Source of the DNA: Synechococcus sp. A10-1-5-1
GTDB taxonomy: Bacteria; Cyanobacteriota; Cyanobacteriia; PCC-6307; Cyanobiaceae
Assembly: GCF_023115425.1 (NCBI RefSeq)
Contig: NZ_CP096032.1
Location: 496,001-560,000, forward strand
Length of the DNA: 64,000 bases
Direction of reading: 5' to 3'
The notes beneath the pieces were generated by a model, which saw only the letters and a program-made list of their open reading frames with translations, was not told the DNA's origin and did not search any database. Position numbers and translations under genes: made by a program. Below are positions 19,032-27,417 of the stretch, one piece after another. How positions within the stretch are numbered: position 1 is the first letter of the stretch; every line of letters starts with the position of its first letter.

Positions 19032-19991
19032 ATGACCATCCGTTTCAGCGGCCGAGAACGTTGGGCCGCCGCGGCCGTAGGCGTCTCGCTTGCATGGCTG
19101 CCGGTGGCCACTCCTTTGGCCCTGCCGCAGCTCAGCAGTGCTCTTACCCCCGCCGCGGTGGCGCAGACGAACAAGCCTGTGCTGCGCATCGGCGCCATCC
19201 CCGATCAGAAGCCCGAGAAGCTGAACCGGCTCTACGGATTGGTGGCCAATGAACTCAGCAAGCAGCTGGGTGTCGAGGTCAACTATGTCCCCGTCACCAA
19301 CTACGCCGCCGCGGTCAGTGCCTTCCGCACCGGCAATTTGGATCTGGTCTGGTTTGGCGGCCTGACCGGCGTCCAGGCCCGTCTGCAGAAACCCGGCGCC
19401 CAAGTGATCGCCCAGCGCGACATCGACGCCAAGTTTCAATCGGTCTTCATCGCCAACCGCCGCAGCCAGCTCAAGCCCATCTCCAAGATCGATGGATTGA
19501 AGGAGCTCAAAGGCAAGCGCTTTACCTTCGGCTCCCAGAGCTCCACCTCGGGCCGTCTGATGCCCCAGTACTTCCTGGCTCAGGCCGGGGTGAAGCCCAG
19601 CCAGTTCGCCGGTGGGGCCCCTGGCTTCAGCGGCAGCCATGACGCCACCGTGGCCCTCGTACAGAGCGGCGCCTATGACGCGGGCGCACTGAACAAACAG
19701 GTCTGGGAAGCCAACCTGGCCAGCGGTAAAGCCAACAAGGCCAAGGTCTATGCGATTTGGACCACCCCGGGATATCCCGATTACCACTGGATCGCCCAAC
19801 CCGGTCTGGACCAACGCTTCGGCGGTGGCTTCACCAACAAGCTGCGCAAGGCCATCCTGAGCTGGCGCACCAGCAACCCTGAACAGAAGGCGATCATCGA
19901 ACTCTTTGGTGCCGAGCAGTTCACGGGGGCCAAGGCCAGCGATTACGCCCAGATCGAGCAGGTCGGCCGTCAAATCGGCAAGATCCGCTGA
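19032..19991 (+). CDS. phnD: PhnD-like oxyanion ABC transporter substrate-binding protein
   Basis: 319 residues from ATG 19032, chosen because an export signal follows (about 10-45, WAAAAVGVSLAWLPVATPLALP, cleaved near AVAQT). The mature part has the PhnD-family layout: LRIGAIPDQKPEKLNRLYG, the FRTGNLDLVWFGG loop, and GSQSSTSGRLMPQYFL, where serines and threonines bind the anion. It belongs to the phosphonate/phosphite/phosphate binder family; a related clade has been proposed to bind selenate, and the IPDQ start makes that a serious alternative. It is followed by a strong hairpin and the rest of the transporter, as expected for an abundant binding protein. Confidence 0.88.
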   Translation: MTIRFSGRERWAAAAVGVSLAWLPVATPLALPQLSSALTPAAVAQTNKPVLRIGAIPDQKPEKLNRLYGLVANELSKQLGVEVNYVPVTNYAAAVSAFRTGNLDLVWFGGLTGVQARLQKPGAQVIAQRDIDAKFQSVFIANRRSQLKPISKIDGLKELKGKRFTFGSQSSTSGRLMPQYFLAQAGVKPSQFAGGAPGFSGSHDATVALVQSGAYDAGALNKQVWEANLASGKANKAKVYAIWTTPGYPDYHWIAQPGLDQRFGGGFTNKLRKAILSWRTSNPEQKAIIELFGAEQFTGAKASDYAQIEQVGRQIGKIR

Positions 19992-20005
19992 TTCCAGGAG
20001 CAGAA

Positions 20006-20030
20006 TGCGGGGACCGGACTCGTCCCCGCA
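20006..20030 (+). promoter_or_regulatory. Intercistronic stem-loop after the binding-protein gene
   Basis: TGCGGGGAC (20006-20014) pairs perfectly with the bases at 20022-20030 (9 bp, 7-base loop). No T run follows, so it is not a classic terminator. Such hairpins after substrate-binding-protein genes often protect the upstream mRNA from 3' decay and lower downstream expression. It immediately precedes the TTG of the next ORF. Confidence 0.65.
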
Positions 20031-20267
20031 TTGCCCACGAACCTGCTGGTTGACCTGCTCCTGCTGGTGGCTGGGCTGATGCTCTGGCAGCGCAGCTGCA
20101 GCGATGGGGACGAGGTCTGGGTGCTGTTTTTGCGTTCCATCGCCGCCATTGATCTGGCGGTGATCCTGTTCAGCAATGGGGTTCTCTGGTTGGAAATCCC
20201 CCTGCTCGTTCTGGTCTTCGGCCTGCCGTCGGTGGCCAAATTGGAGAAACGGGAGGGTCGCGGATGA
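20031..20267 (+). CDS. Small membrane protein in the transporter operon
   Basis: 78 residues from TTG 20031, the only start I find at this end of the frame. Two hydrophobic segments (about 4-19, LLVDLLLLVAGLMLW, and 36-68, IAAIDLAVILFSNGVLWLEIPLLVLVFGL), then a short charged tail (AKLEKREGRG). It overlaps the next tiny ORF by 4 bases (ATGA), which supports real, coupled translation. I do not recognise it. Its place between binding protein and ATPase suggests an accessory role in the importer, but this is inference. Confidence 0.5.
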   Translation: MPTNLLVDLLLLVAGLMLWQRSCSDGDEVWVLFLRSIAAIDLAVILFSNGVLWLEIPLLVLVFGLPSVAKLEKREGRG

Positions 20268-20350
20268 ACCCGCGTGGCCCCGACATCTTCGAACTCACCC
20301 TGCTGGGGCTGATCCTGGCCCTGATGGTGTTCCGCTTCACCCAGACCTAA
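20264..20350 (+). CDS. 28-residue single-span membrane peptide
   Basis: ATG 20264 overlaps the preceding stop (ATGA). 28 residues, of which LTLLGLILALMVF is a hydrophobic span, ended by TAA 8 bases before the ATPase start. Too short for statistical support, but the tight packing with coupled overlap on one side and 8-base spacing on the other argues for a real gene. Function unknown. Confidence 0.42.
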   Translation: MNPRGPDIFELTLLGLILALMVFRFTQT

Positions 20351-20358
20351 GGCCCACC

Positions 20359-21108
20359 ATGAGCGCACCCGTCTTGGAGTTGAGGGGGGTCAGCGTCAAG
20401 GGACGCCAGCAACCCAGGCTCGATCAGATTGAGCTCAGCGTCCAGGCCGGTGAGCGCCTGGCCCTACTGGGTCCCAGTGGTGCGGGCAAAAGCACGCTGC
20501 TCGCCGTCGCCAATGGCCTGCTCCAAGCCGACCAGGGGGAGGTGTTCTGGTCCGGTGAAGCGATGGCTCGGCGCTCCTGGCTGAAACGCCGTCAACAGCG
20601 GCGGATTGGCACGCTGTGGCAGGACCTGCGCCTGATTGATGAGCTCAGCGTTCAGCAAAACCTCAACTGCGGCCGGCTCGGCCAATGGGGCTGGCCTCGG
20701 GCGATCTTGAACCTGCTGCTGCCTTTAGAGACCGAAGCCTGCAGCGCTGCGCTACGGCAACTGGATCTGGACCCCATCCTGCTGAAGCAGTCGGTGGCGG
20801 AGCTCTCCGGCGGCCAGCGCCAAAGGGTCGCCATTGCGCGCCTGCTGCGGCAGGACCCCTTGCTCTGGCTTGCAGATGAACCCCTCGCCAGCCTCGATCC
20901 GCGTCTAGCGAGCGAATTGCTGGCGCTGCTACTGGAGCAAACCGAAGCGCCGAGGGCACTGGTGATGAGCCTGCACAGGCCCGATCTCCTGACGGGCTTC
21001 AGCCGCGTGCTGGGTCTGCGGGACGGGCGCATCCTGTTCGATTGCTCGCCAACGCAACTCGAGGAGGACGCGTTGCAGCGCCTCTATGCCGGTCGCAGTG
21101 CACCTTGA
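20359..21108 (+). CDS. phnC: PhnC-like ABC transporter ATP-binding protein
   Basis: 249 residues from ATG 20359. Drives oxyanion import with the fused permease downstream. Walker A GPSGAGKST (38-46), Q-loop in GTLWQDLRL, signature LSGGQRQRVAIAR, Walker B LLWLADEP and the H-loop in MSLHRPD. The frame is open 61 codons upstream but that part overlaps the small membrane ORFs and has no ABC homology. Its stop overlaps the TTG start of the permease. Confidence 0.9.
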   Translation: MSAPVLELRGVSVKGRQQPRLDQIELSVQAGERLALLGPSGAGKSTLLAVANGLLQADQGEVFWSGEAMARRSWLKRRQQRRIGTLWQDLRLIDELSVQQNLNCGRLGQWGWPRAILNLLLPLETEACSAALRQLDLDPILLKQSVAELSGGQRQRVAIARLLRQDPLLWLADEPLASLDPRLASELLALLLEQTEAPRALVMSLHRPDLLTGFSRVLGLRDGRILFDCSPTQLEEDALQRLYAGRSAP

Positions 21109-22640
21109 AAGTCGCCGCGCCGCTACAGGTCCTGATCCCCGCAGTGGTGATCCTGCCTCTGGCCGTGGTGCTGCCAGGGCTCTGCCATGGCGGGGGCTGG
21201 GACTTGATCGGAGCCTTTGCCGCCGCCGCTCTACAGCCCTCCTTCGATCCGATCGTGCTCGCGTCCCTGCTCAAGGGACTGGGGGTGACCGTTGGGGTGG
21301 CCCTCTTGAGCTGGTCCCTGAGCCTGCTGTTGGGACTGGTGCTTGGGCTCGCCAGCTCCCGGCTGGTCTGGACCACCTTGATTGGAGGAGCGCTGCCAGC
21401 CGAGCTGCTGCGGCGACTCCTGGCCCTGCCCCGATCGATCCATGAACTGATCTGGGGCCTACTCCTGCTGCAGGTGCTGGGGCTGCAGCCGGCGGTGGCG
21501 GTGCTGGCGATCGTGATCCCCTACAGCGCCTTGGTGGCCCGGGTGATCAGCGACCAGCTCGATGCCCTGCCCGATCAACCGCTCAAGGCCCTCTTGAGCA
21601 GCGGCAGCGGCGGCCCGGCCGCCCTGATCACGGCGATTGGTCCGCCCCTGCTGCCCGGAGTCATCAGCTACGGGGGTTACCGGCTGGAGTGCGCCCTACG
21701 CAGCGCCACCCTGCTGGGGGTCTTTGGCCTGGGGGGCCTAGGCAACGAACTCCTGCTCACCCTCCAGTCCTTGGAATTTCACGAACTCTGGAGTGGCCTG
21801 TGGCTCCTGCTAGCGGTGATGCTCAGCCTGGAGAGCCTGATCCGCACCCTGCGCAAGCGCTGGGGATTGGCCAACCGCTTTGGCCGGCGGCAGGCCGGTG
21901 TGGGCCGTCGGGGCCAGGAAATTCTGATCCTCTTCGCGCTGCTCGTTCCCCTGCTGCTCGCCATCGCCCAGAACCTGGGGATCGATCCAGCGGCCCTTCT
22001 CCACTGGCAACCGCTACCGCCGATGGATGGCAGCAACTGGCAGGACGCCTTGGCACTCCCCTGGGGACGGTTGATCAGCAACACCCTTTGGCTGACACTC
22101 CTCTCGGCCTGCCTGGCGGTCGGCGGCGCGCCCCTGCTGCTGGTGCTGGTGGCCCCCTGGCCCCTTGGTCAGCAGTTGCTCAGGCTGCTCTGGGCCCTAG
22201 GGCGGCTCTGGCCGCCGCCGCTGACGGCTTTGTTGCTCCTGTTTGTCTTTCAACCGGGACTCTGGACAGCAGCCCTGGCCTTGGGCTTTCACAACCTCGG
22301 AATTCTGGGGCGGTTGTTGCTGGAGGGAACGGAGACCTGCAGCGGCGCCCCAGAGGATGCACTGCATAGCCAAGGTGTGGGCCCTCGAATCGCCCTCCTC
22401 TACGGGCGTCTGAGCGCATTAGCCCGCTCCTATCTGGCCTATGGGGCCTATCGCAGCGATGTGATCCTTCGGGAGACCGTGGTGGTGGGGATGATGGCTG
22501 GAACCGGCTTGGGAACGCAGTTGCAGGAGAGCCTGAGTTCCTTTGCCTGGGATCAAATCTCCCTGTTGCTTGTGGTCTATGCGGCACTCACCCTGGTGGG
22601 TGAAGATCTGAGCGATCGCGCCAGACGGCGCCTGCTCTAG
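21105..22640 (+). CDS. phnE: Double-length PhnE-type ABC permease (two fused domains)
   Basis: 511 residues from TTG 21105, which overlaps the ATPase stop (TTGA). Ordinary PhnE permeases have about 260-290 residues and act as homodimers. Here two permease domains are in one chain: domain 1 (about 45-255), with LLKGLGVTVGVALLSWSLSL, PRSIHELIWGL and FGLGGLGNELL; domain 2 (about 300-505), with LISNTLWLTLLSACLAVG, AYRSDVILRETVVVGMMAGTGLG. A charged linker (LRKRWGLANRFGRRQAG) separates them. Domain 2's core has drifted and lacks a clear copy of some domain 1 motifs, so the halves may be specialised. One fused chain with one ATPase gene fits a complete importer. Confidence 0.85.
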   Translation: MKVAAPLQVLIPAVVILPLAVVLPGLCHGGGWDLIGAFAAAALQPSFDPIVLASLLKGLGVTVGVALLSWSLSLLLGLVLGLASSRLVWTTLIGGALPAELLRRLLALPRSIHELIWGLLLLQVLGLQPAVAVLAIVIPYSALVARVISDQLDALPDQPLKALLSSGSGGPAALITAIGPPLLPGVISYGGYRLECALRSATLLGVFGLGGLGNELLLTLQSLEFHELWSGLWLLLAVMLSLESLIRTLRKRWGLANRFGRRQAGVGRRGQEILILFALLVPLLLAIAQNLGIDPAALLHWQPLPPMDGSNWQDALALPWGRLISNTLWLTLLSACLAVGGAPLLLVLVAPWPLGQQLLRLLWALGRLWPPPLTALLLLFVFQPGLWTAALALGFHNLGILGRLLLEGTETCSGAPEDALHSQGVGPRIALLYGRLSALARSYLAYGAYRSDVILRETVVVGMMAGTGLGTQLQESLSSFAWDQISLLLVVYAALTLVGEDLSDRARRRLL

Positions 22641-22649
22641 CCCTGATCC

Positions 22650-23327
22650 ATGGTGTTGGCCGTTCCCCGCAAGTTGATCGTGATTGGGGACAGCGGCGTC
22701 TATGGCTGGGGGGATCCTGAAGAGGGGGGCTGGTGCGAGCGCCTGCGGCGCCACTGGATGGGACTCCCCGGAGGACCGGTGCTCTATCCCCTCGGGGTGC
22801 GCGGAGATGGACTGGAGCGGGTGGCGGCCCGCTGGGCAGGCGAGTTCAGTTGCCGGGGGGAACTCAGGCGACAAAAGCCCCAGGGCATCCTGCTCTCCGT
22901 CGGACTGAACGACACCGCTCGGGTGGGTCGCCGTGACGGTCGCCTCCAACTCGATGCCGAAGCATTTTTGTTCGGTCTGCAGCAACTGCTGAAACAGCTG
23001 CAAGCAACGGCACCGCTGCTGGTGCTGGGGCTGACCCCGGTGGATGAGCACGTCATGCCCTATGCCGATCTGCTCTGGTACAGCAATGAGCAGATCCGCC
23101 AGTACGAGGGCCTCCTCGAGGAGGCCTGCATGGAGGCCGATGTTCCGTTCCTACCGCTACTGGAATCACTGCTGGCGGATCCTGCTTGGCTGCAATGGCT
23201 CTCTCCAGACGGGATCCACCTCAACAGCGATGGGCATCGCCAGGTCTATGAGCGGGTGCGGCAATGGAGCCCGCTGCTGAGCTGGGCGGACTTGCAACCA
23301 CTCAGCGCCAGCACCCCCCTCAACTGA
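22650..23327 (+). CDS. SGNH/GDSL-family hydrolase
   Basis: 225 residues. Predicted serine esterase/lipase without a signal peptide, so cytoplasmic. Block I is GDSGVYGWG (nucleophile S15), block III GLND (oxyanion residue N87), and block V D187-G-I-H190 in SPDGIHLNSDGH completes the triad. Substrate unknown. It starts 10 bases after the permease stop and so probably shares its transcript, although a role in the importer is not implied. Confidence 0.88.
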   Translation: MVLAVPRKLIVIGDSGVYGWGDPEEGGWCERLRRHWMGLPGGPVLYPLGVRGDGLERVAARWAGEFSCRGELRRQKPQGILLSVGLNDTARVGRRDGRLQLDAEAFLFGLQQLLKQLQATAPLLVLGLTPVDEHVMPYADLLWYSNEQIRQYEGLLEEACMEADVPFLPLLESLLADPAWLQWLSPDGIHLNSDGHRQVYERVRQWSPLLSWADLQPLSASTPLN

Positions 23328-23405
23328 GGGAAATCACACCCCCCCGGGGGTGACTCAGACATTGGGGGAAGGCGTTGAGGGTGAGAGCAGAGCACCCCAT
23401 CCGCT

Positions 23406-24167
23406 ATGGCAACGCATGAACAGCAGCAATGGCTCTTGGCCCGTTATCTCAAGTGCCGGAACAACGAACACCGCAACGCCGTCGTGGCCGCCAACCTGCC
23501 CCTGGTCTGGAAGGTGGCCCGGCGTGAAAGCGAACGCAGTGGCCACAGCTTTGAAGATTTGGTTCAAGAGGGCGTCAGTGGCCTGATCAAGGCAGTCGAG
23601 CGCTTTGAACCAAGCCGGGGAAACACCTTGAGCACAGCGGCTGTGCCCTGGATTCGAGGGGCGATGCGCCACTACCTCAGGGACCGGTGCCGCGTCTTCA
23701 GTGGAGCCCGCAGCGTGATCGAGTTGCTGCAGAGGGGAGCGGCCCTGCAACGCCGCCGCCAGCTCCAAGGTTCCAGCGCGTTGGACGACAGCTCGCTTGC
23801 CCAGGCCTTGGGCTGCTCGCCGCAGCGCTGGCAAGAGGCCCAGGCCCTGCAGGCCTGTTTGCGGATCGCCAGCCTGGACCAACCCGGGAGCGGTTCAGAT
23901 CCTGAAACACCTCTGGTGGAGCAACTCAGCGATCACCAGGCGGCAGGTCAGTACAGCTGGCTCGAGCGCTGTGAGCTGCGCCGGCAGCTGTGGAGGGGAC
24001 TGAAAACCTTGAATGCCAGTCAACGGAGACTCGTGCTGGCCCGGGTGCTGCAGCAGCGAACCTGGCAGGAACTGGGCGCGATGGTGGGGGTCAGCGCCAG
24101 GGCCGCCCAACGGCGCTACCAACAGGCCTGCGCGCTGGTGCGTCAACAGCTGGTGACGGCGAGCTAG
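23406..24167 (+). CDS. Sigma-70 family alternative sigma factor (group 3 like)
   Basis: 253 residues, no region 1.1. Region 2: RNAVVAANLPLVWKVARRES, FEDLVQEGVSGLIKAVERFEPSRG (core binding and -10 melting), and TAAVPWIRGAMRHYLRD. Region 3 is short and region 4 carries a helix-turn-helix: LNASQRRLVLARVLQQRTWQELGAMVGVSARAAQRRYQQA. This is the layout of small cyanobacterial sigma factors of the SigF/SigG kind; I cannot name the subgroup. No anti-sigma gene is adjacent. Its last 4 bases overlap the stop of the convergent DUF92 gene. Confidence 0.88.
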   Translation: MATHEQQQWLLARYLKCRNNEHRNAVVAANLPLVWKVARRESERSGHSFEDLVQEGVSGLIKAVERFEPSRGNTLSTAAVPWIRGAMRHYLRDRCRVFSGARSVIELLQRGAALQRRRQLQGSSALDDSSLAQALGCSPQRWQEAQALQACLRIASLDQPGSGSDPETPLVEQLSDHQAAGQYSWLERCELRRQLWRGLKTLNASQRRLVLARVLQQRTWQELGAMVGVSARAAQRRYQQACALVRQQLVTAS

Positions 24168-24928
24168 GCGAAGGCCAAGCGCACGGCCAGCCCCATGGCC
24201 AGCAGGGCTGCGATCAGGGTCTGCAGGGCATTGACCAGCTCATTGCTGAGCCAAGGGAAGCGGTCCTGGACCGTGGCGCCAATCAGGCTTTCGATCAAGG
24301 TCGCTGCCAAGCCCACCAGCGCCACCAACAACCAGGTCTGACCGCCCTGGATCAGGCCCAACTGGAGCATCAAGAAGGCCATCAAGGCACTACCGCCGGC
24401 GCTGGCCGCGGTTCCTTCCAGGCTGATGGCCCCTTCAGTACCAGGGGCAACGGGCTTGAAGGTTGTGATCGAGACGGTGTGGCGGCCCCAACGCTTGCCG
24501 ATCTCACTGCCGCAGGTATCGCCCAACTTGGCGGCAAAGCTGGCGGCAAAGCCGATCTTGAGCAGGATCACCGGCGCCATGGGCCAAACACTCAACAGCG
24601 CCAGGGCAGCACCCGTTGCCGCCGATCCCCAGACGTTCTCGGGACCGCGCCGGCCCCCTCGCCCCTCCGCCAGGCCCTGCTCCTGCTTGCGCCGGTACCC
24701 CAGACGGGTCACCAGCGATCCCAAGGCCAGATACAGCGCCACTGCCCACCAGCCCGGCCAATCCAGGCTGCCGAGCAACACGGTGCCAAGGATGCCGGCA
24801 TGCACCCAGCCCGCACGCGTCAGCAGCGGAAGCCGCTGGGCTGCAGCAATCAGAACAGCATTGATCGCCAGGGCTGCAAGCCAGTGCTGCAAGCGCTCTG
24901 GGCTCAGCAAGATCAGCAGATCGAGCAT
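24164..24928 (-). CDS. DUF92 / VTE6-like integral membrane protein
   Basis: 254 residues from ATG 24928; GTG 24961 is an alternative giving 265. Six or so membrane segments. Family-typical blocks: LTRAGWVHAGILGTVLLGSL, FAAKLGDTCGSEIGKRWG and PGTEGAISLEGTAAS. The plant relative VTE6 and its cyanobacterial counterpart act as phytyl-phosphate kinases that recycle phytol into phytyl diphosphate for tocopherol, phylloquinone and chlorophyll. That role is plausible here. Convergent with the sigma factor gene. Confidence 0.85.
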   Translation of the reverse strand: MLDLLILLSPERLQHWLAALAINAVLIAAAQRLPLLTRAGWVHAGILGTVLLGSLDWPGWWAVALYLALGSLVTRLGYRRKQEQGLAEGRGGRRGPENVWGSAATGAALALLSVWPMAPVILLKIGFAASFAAKLGDTCGSEIGKRWGRHTVSITTFKPVAPGTEGAISLEGTAASAGGSALMAFLMLQLGLIQGGQTWLLVALVGLAATLIESLIGATVQDRFPWLSNELVNALQTLIAALLAMGLAVRLAFA

Positions 24929-25054
24929 CCCTGGAATCAGCGACTGGCTCCAGAAGAACACAACAGCTGAAACTTCTGTTGCACAGCCCTAAGGCCGCTG
25001 TTCAGATGCACCGGCAGCAGCGGATAATCCTGCAAACGGTCAATAACCGGCGCC

Positions 25055-25450
25055 ATGGTGTTCAACCGCAAGGGCAGCTTCTTCCTCGAGCTCGATGAAA
25101 AGGCCGCTGAGAAGTCGGTGACTGTGGCTCCCGTCGCCGAGAAGCCCGCCAAGGAAGAGAAGGCCGCCAAAACGGAAGCCAAGGTTGAGGTGAAGGCCGC
25201 CGCCGCCGCACCTGCGGCAGCCGTCCAGAGCGAAGCCGCCGCTGCCCCCAGTGGCGCATCGCAAACCACCGCAGAAGCAATCGCCGCTGAGCTGGCCGAG
25301 GAACAGGCCGCTCGTCCGGCCAAAACTGACGCCACCTTTGCTCCGGACTGCGTAACTGCCGGTGGCGCGCTGCCCATGCGCCGCCGCCGCGCTGGTGCCA
25401 ACATCGCCGGCTTCCGCGGCATGGCCAGCGGCATGTTTGGCAAGAAGTGA
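25055..25450 (+). CDS. Conserved small Ala/Lys/Glu-rich protein
   Basis: 131 residues. N-terminus MVFNRKGSFFLELDE, a long low-complexity A/K/E/V region (about 17-100), and a conserved-looking C-terminus with CVTAGGALPMRRRRAGANIAGFRGMASGMF. The basic end after an acidic/alanine-rich stalk suggests an adaptor or nucleic-acid/membrane contact, but nothing firmer can be said. Its 6-base gap to the rsmE stop means convergent transcription. Confidence 0.72.
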   Translation: MVFNRKGSFFLELDEKAAEKSVTVAPVAEKPAKEEKAAKTEAKVEVKAAAAAPAAAVQSEAAAAPSGASQTTAEAIAAELAEEQAARPAKTDATFAPDCVTAGGALPMRRRRAGANIAGFRGMASGMFGKK

Positions 25451-25456
25451 TCTGAG

Positions 25457-26203
25457 CTAAACCCCGCAGCGCTCAAAGCGGGTGCTGCTCAGGCTGCTCA
25501 ACCCACTCACGCAGGCCGTTGAGCTGCGCAGGATGCGAGGGCCCAGATCCACGGGTTCCCATCCCGCCGCCTCAGCGGCCTGTTCTTCGTCCGGGGACCA
25601 GCCCCCCTCAGGACCGCAGGCCAGCCAGAGGCCGGGGAGGTTCTCCAGGGGCAGATCCGCGAGGACTGAACCCAACAGCGGCAGGCCATCTCGACGGGTG
25701 GTCATCCAGAGCCCGGCATCCTGCTGATCCTTCAGAGCCAAAAGCTGATGAACCGTCATCGGCTCCTGAATCTGGGGAGACCAGAGACGTTCGCACTGCT
25801 CCGCCGCCTCCGCGGCGATGCTGCGCCATCGATCCAAGCGCAGGCTGCCTTGAACAGCAGTTCGATCGCAGAGAAGCGGAATCAAGCGATCGACCCCCAG
25901 CTCCACCGCCATGCGCAGGACGACTTCAAAGTCGCGCTTCACCACAGCGGAGGCCAAGACCAAGTGCGGAGTCGGCGGCATATGCCGCTCCAAGGGAGCC
26001 TCCAGGCTCTGCTCCAACTGGGCTGAAGCGGACTCCCCAAGCACGGCAGTCCAGAGGGAACCCCGACCATCGATCACGGCAAAGCGGTCCCCGACGCAGA
26101 AGCGCAGCACCCGGGTCAAGTAGCGCTCCTCCTCACCGGTCAACGCGACCAGCGGAGCCAAGCGCTCTGGAGCAATCAGCAGCCGACGCAGCTCCCGGAC
26201 CAT
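25457..26203 (-). CDS. rsmE: 16S rRNA (uracil-1498-N3)-methyltransferase
   Basis: 248 residues. SPOUT-fold enzyme that methylates U1498 of 16S rRNA. The N-terminal PUA-like domain includes LTRVLRFCVGDRFAVIDGRG; the knotted SAM-binding domain has LASAVVKRDFEVVLRMAVELGV, AAEQCERLWSPQI, and CGPEGGWSPDEE plus LGPRILRSSTA near the end. The final residues (SSLSSTRFERCGV) are less typical than the rest but in frame. Only 4 bases separate its start from the DUF3531 stop upstream, so the two are one operon. Confidence 0.9.
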   Translation of the reverse strand: MVRELRRLLIAPERLAPLVALTGEEERYLTRVLRFCVGDRFAVIDGRGSLWTAVLGESASAQLEQSLEAPLERHMPPTPHLVLASAVVKRDFEVVLRMAVELGVDRLIPLLCDRTAVQGSLRLDRWRSIAAEAAEQCERLWSPQIQEPMTVHQLLALKDQQDAGLWMTTRRDGLPLLGSVLADLPLENLPGLWLACGPEGGWSPDEEQAAEAAGWEPVDLGPRILRSSTACVSGLSSLSSTRFERCGV

Positions 26204-26207
26204 GGCG

Positions 26208-26666
26208 CTAAGCGTCTGGGGCGCCTACGGGGAAGAGGCTTTCGGGGTGGTCCTCCACAGGCCAATCGTCATTGGCACCACCGATCAGGAGCTCCTCGAT
26301 CTGAACCACGTCGGAGTCGATCTGCCGCAGGGTGTTGATCAGGACGTCAAGGGCAAAACCATCGCTGGTGCCCAGATCCATCCAGCAGCGAGCCCAGGAG
26401 CCCTGATACTCGATTTCACCCATGTTGTGCATCAGGGCTGGCATGGCCCGCTCAGCGGCCTCGCCGTCGTAGCTCATCCAACTGACCTCGGCGCCCTCGT
26501 CATGGACCTGGAGGTTCTCGGCGTTAAAACCGCCCAACTTGCCCAGGAAAAACCAGCTGTCAAAGGTGGTTTCGATATATCCCCGCTCTCCTTGGCCCGG
26601 GGGATTACTGAAACGCAACCAGAGCCAGCAATTGAAGGGGTCAAATTCTCGAAAGCGAATCTCCAT
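26208..26666 (-). CDS. DUF3531 family protein
   Basis: 152 residues. Matches a family conserved in cyanobacteria and plastids (DUF3531): REFDPFNCWLWLRF, ETTFDSWFFLGKLGGFN, and SWMSYDGEAAERAMPALMHNMGEIEYQ...RCWMDLGTSDG. Function unknown. Acidic C-terminus. Divergent from the ABC ATPase with about 36 bases between starts. Confidence 0.85.
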   Translation of the reverse strand: MEIRFREFDPFNCWLWLRFSNPPGQGERGYIETTFDSWFFLGKLGGFNAENLQVHDEGAEVSWMSYDGEAAERAMPALMHNMGEIEYQGSWARCWMDLGTSDGFALDVLINTLRQIDSDVVQIEELLIGGANDDWPVEDHPESLFPVGAPDA

Positions 26667-26702
26667 TGCAGCGCAGCGCAGCAGGGCTTGCTCCCATCAA
26701 AC

Positions 26703-27380
26703 ATGCTGGTGGCACCTGACGGCCATCGGCCACCGATGCTTGAGCTCGACGCGCTCTGTTATCACGCTGCAACGGCTCCTGATCCGGTGTTGCGGGGCGC
26801 CAGCCTGCAGCTGGAGCCTGGACGTCTGGCACTGGTGGCCGGACGCAGTGGCTCCGGGAAGTCCACGCTGCTGGAGCTGATCTGCGGACTGGCGGATCCC
26901 AGCAAAGGGGAAATCCGATGGCATGGCAAAGCGGTCAATGCCCGCCAACGCCGTTGGCTCTGTGGCTTGGTCTTTCAATTCCCTGAGCGCCATTTCCTTG
27001 GACTGACCGTCGGCCAGGAACTGCGTCTCGGCCAGCGGCGCTTGCCCAGCGAAAAGGCCGAGGCGGTCTTGAACCAGGTCGGCCTCAGTGGTCTGTCCTT
27101 CCAACAGGCCCCCGAGGAGCTCAGTGGCGGTCAACAGCGCCGTCTGGCGATGGCAGTCCAACTGCTGCGTGACCCCAAGGTGCTCTTGATGGATGAACCC
27201 ACCGCTGGCCTGGACTGGTCCGTGCGCGCGGAGATCATCGACCTCATCGATCAGCTCAGCCGTGATCGCATCGTGCTGATCGTCACGCACGAACCGGAGC
27301 TGTTCGAGCCGCTGACCGAGCCAGGACAGCGCTGGACCCTGATCGATGGGCAACTCCAGCCTGCGCTCATCCCCTGCTGA
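26703..27380 (+). CDS. ABC transporter ATP-binding protein, ECF/CbiO-like
   Basis: 225 residues from ATG 26703 (ATG 26736 is an alternative beginning MLELDALCY). Walker [12 protein letters not shown]-loop in [19 protein letters not shown] (the FQFPE segment is typical of ECF/cobalt-type ATPases), signature [12 protein letters not shown], Walker B VLLMDEP, H-loop in VTHEPE. Solitary, with no transmembrane partner in the window; plant chloroplasts have a related stand-alone protein of the ABCI group. It is followed after 37 bases by hslO. Confidence 0.85.
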   Translation: MLVAPDGHRPPMLELDALCYHAATAPDPVLRGASLQLEPGRLALVAGRSGSGKSTLLELICGLADPSKGEIRWHGKAVNARQRRWLCGLVFQFPERHFLGLTVGQELRLGQRRLPSEKAEAVLNQVGLSGLSFQQAPEELSGGQQRRLAMAVQLLRDPKVLLMDEPTAGLDWSVRAEIIDLIDQLSRDRIVLIVTHEPELFEPLTEPGQRWTLIDGQLQPALIPC

Positions 27381-27417
27381 AGCGCCTGAATACAGTGCCT
27401 CGAGCAATGGCCTGGGC

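Noticed and set aside
23330-23355. Hairpin with C and G runs after the SGNH hydrolase gene
   Set aside because: A TCAC...GTGA stem is possible, but there is no T tract and the pairing is mostly a C run against a G run, so it was not called as a terminator.
26202-26702. N-terminal extension of the ABC ATPase
   Set aside because: It is antisense to DUF3531 and has no ABC homology; the start is at 26703 or 26736.
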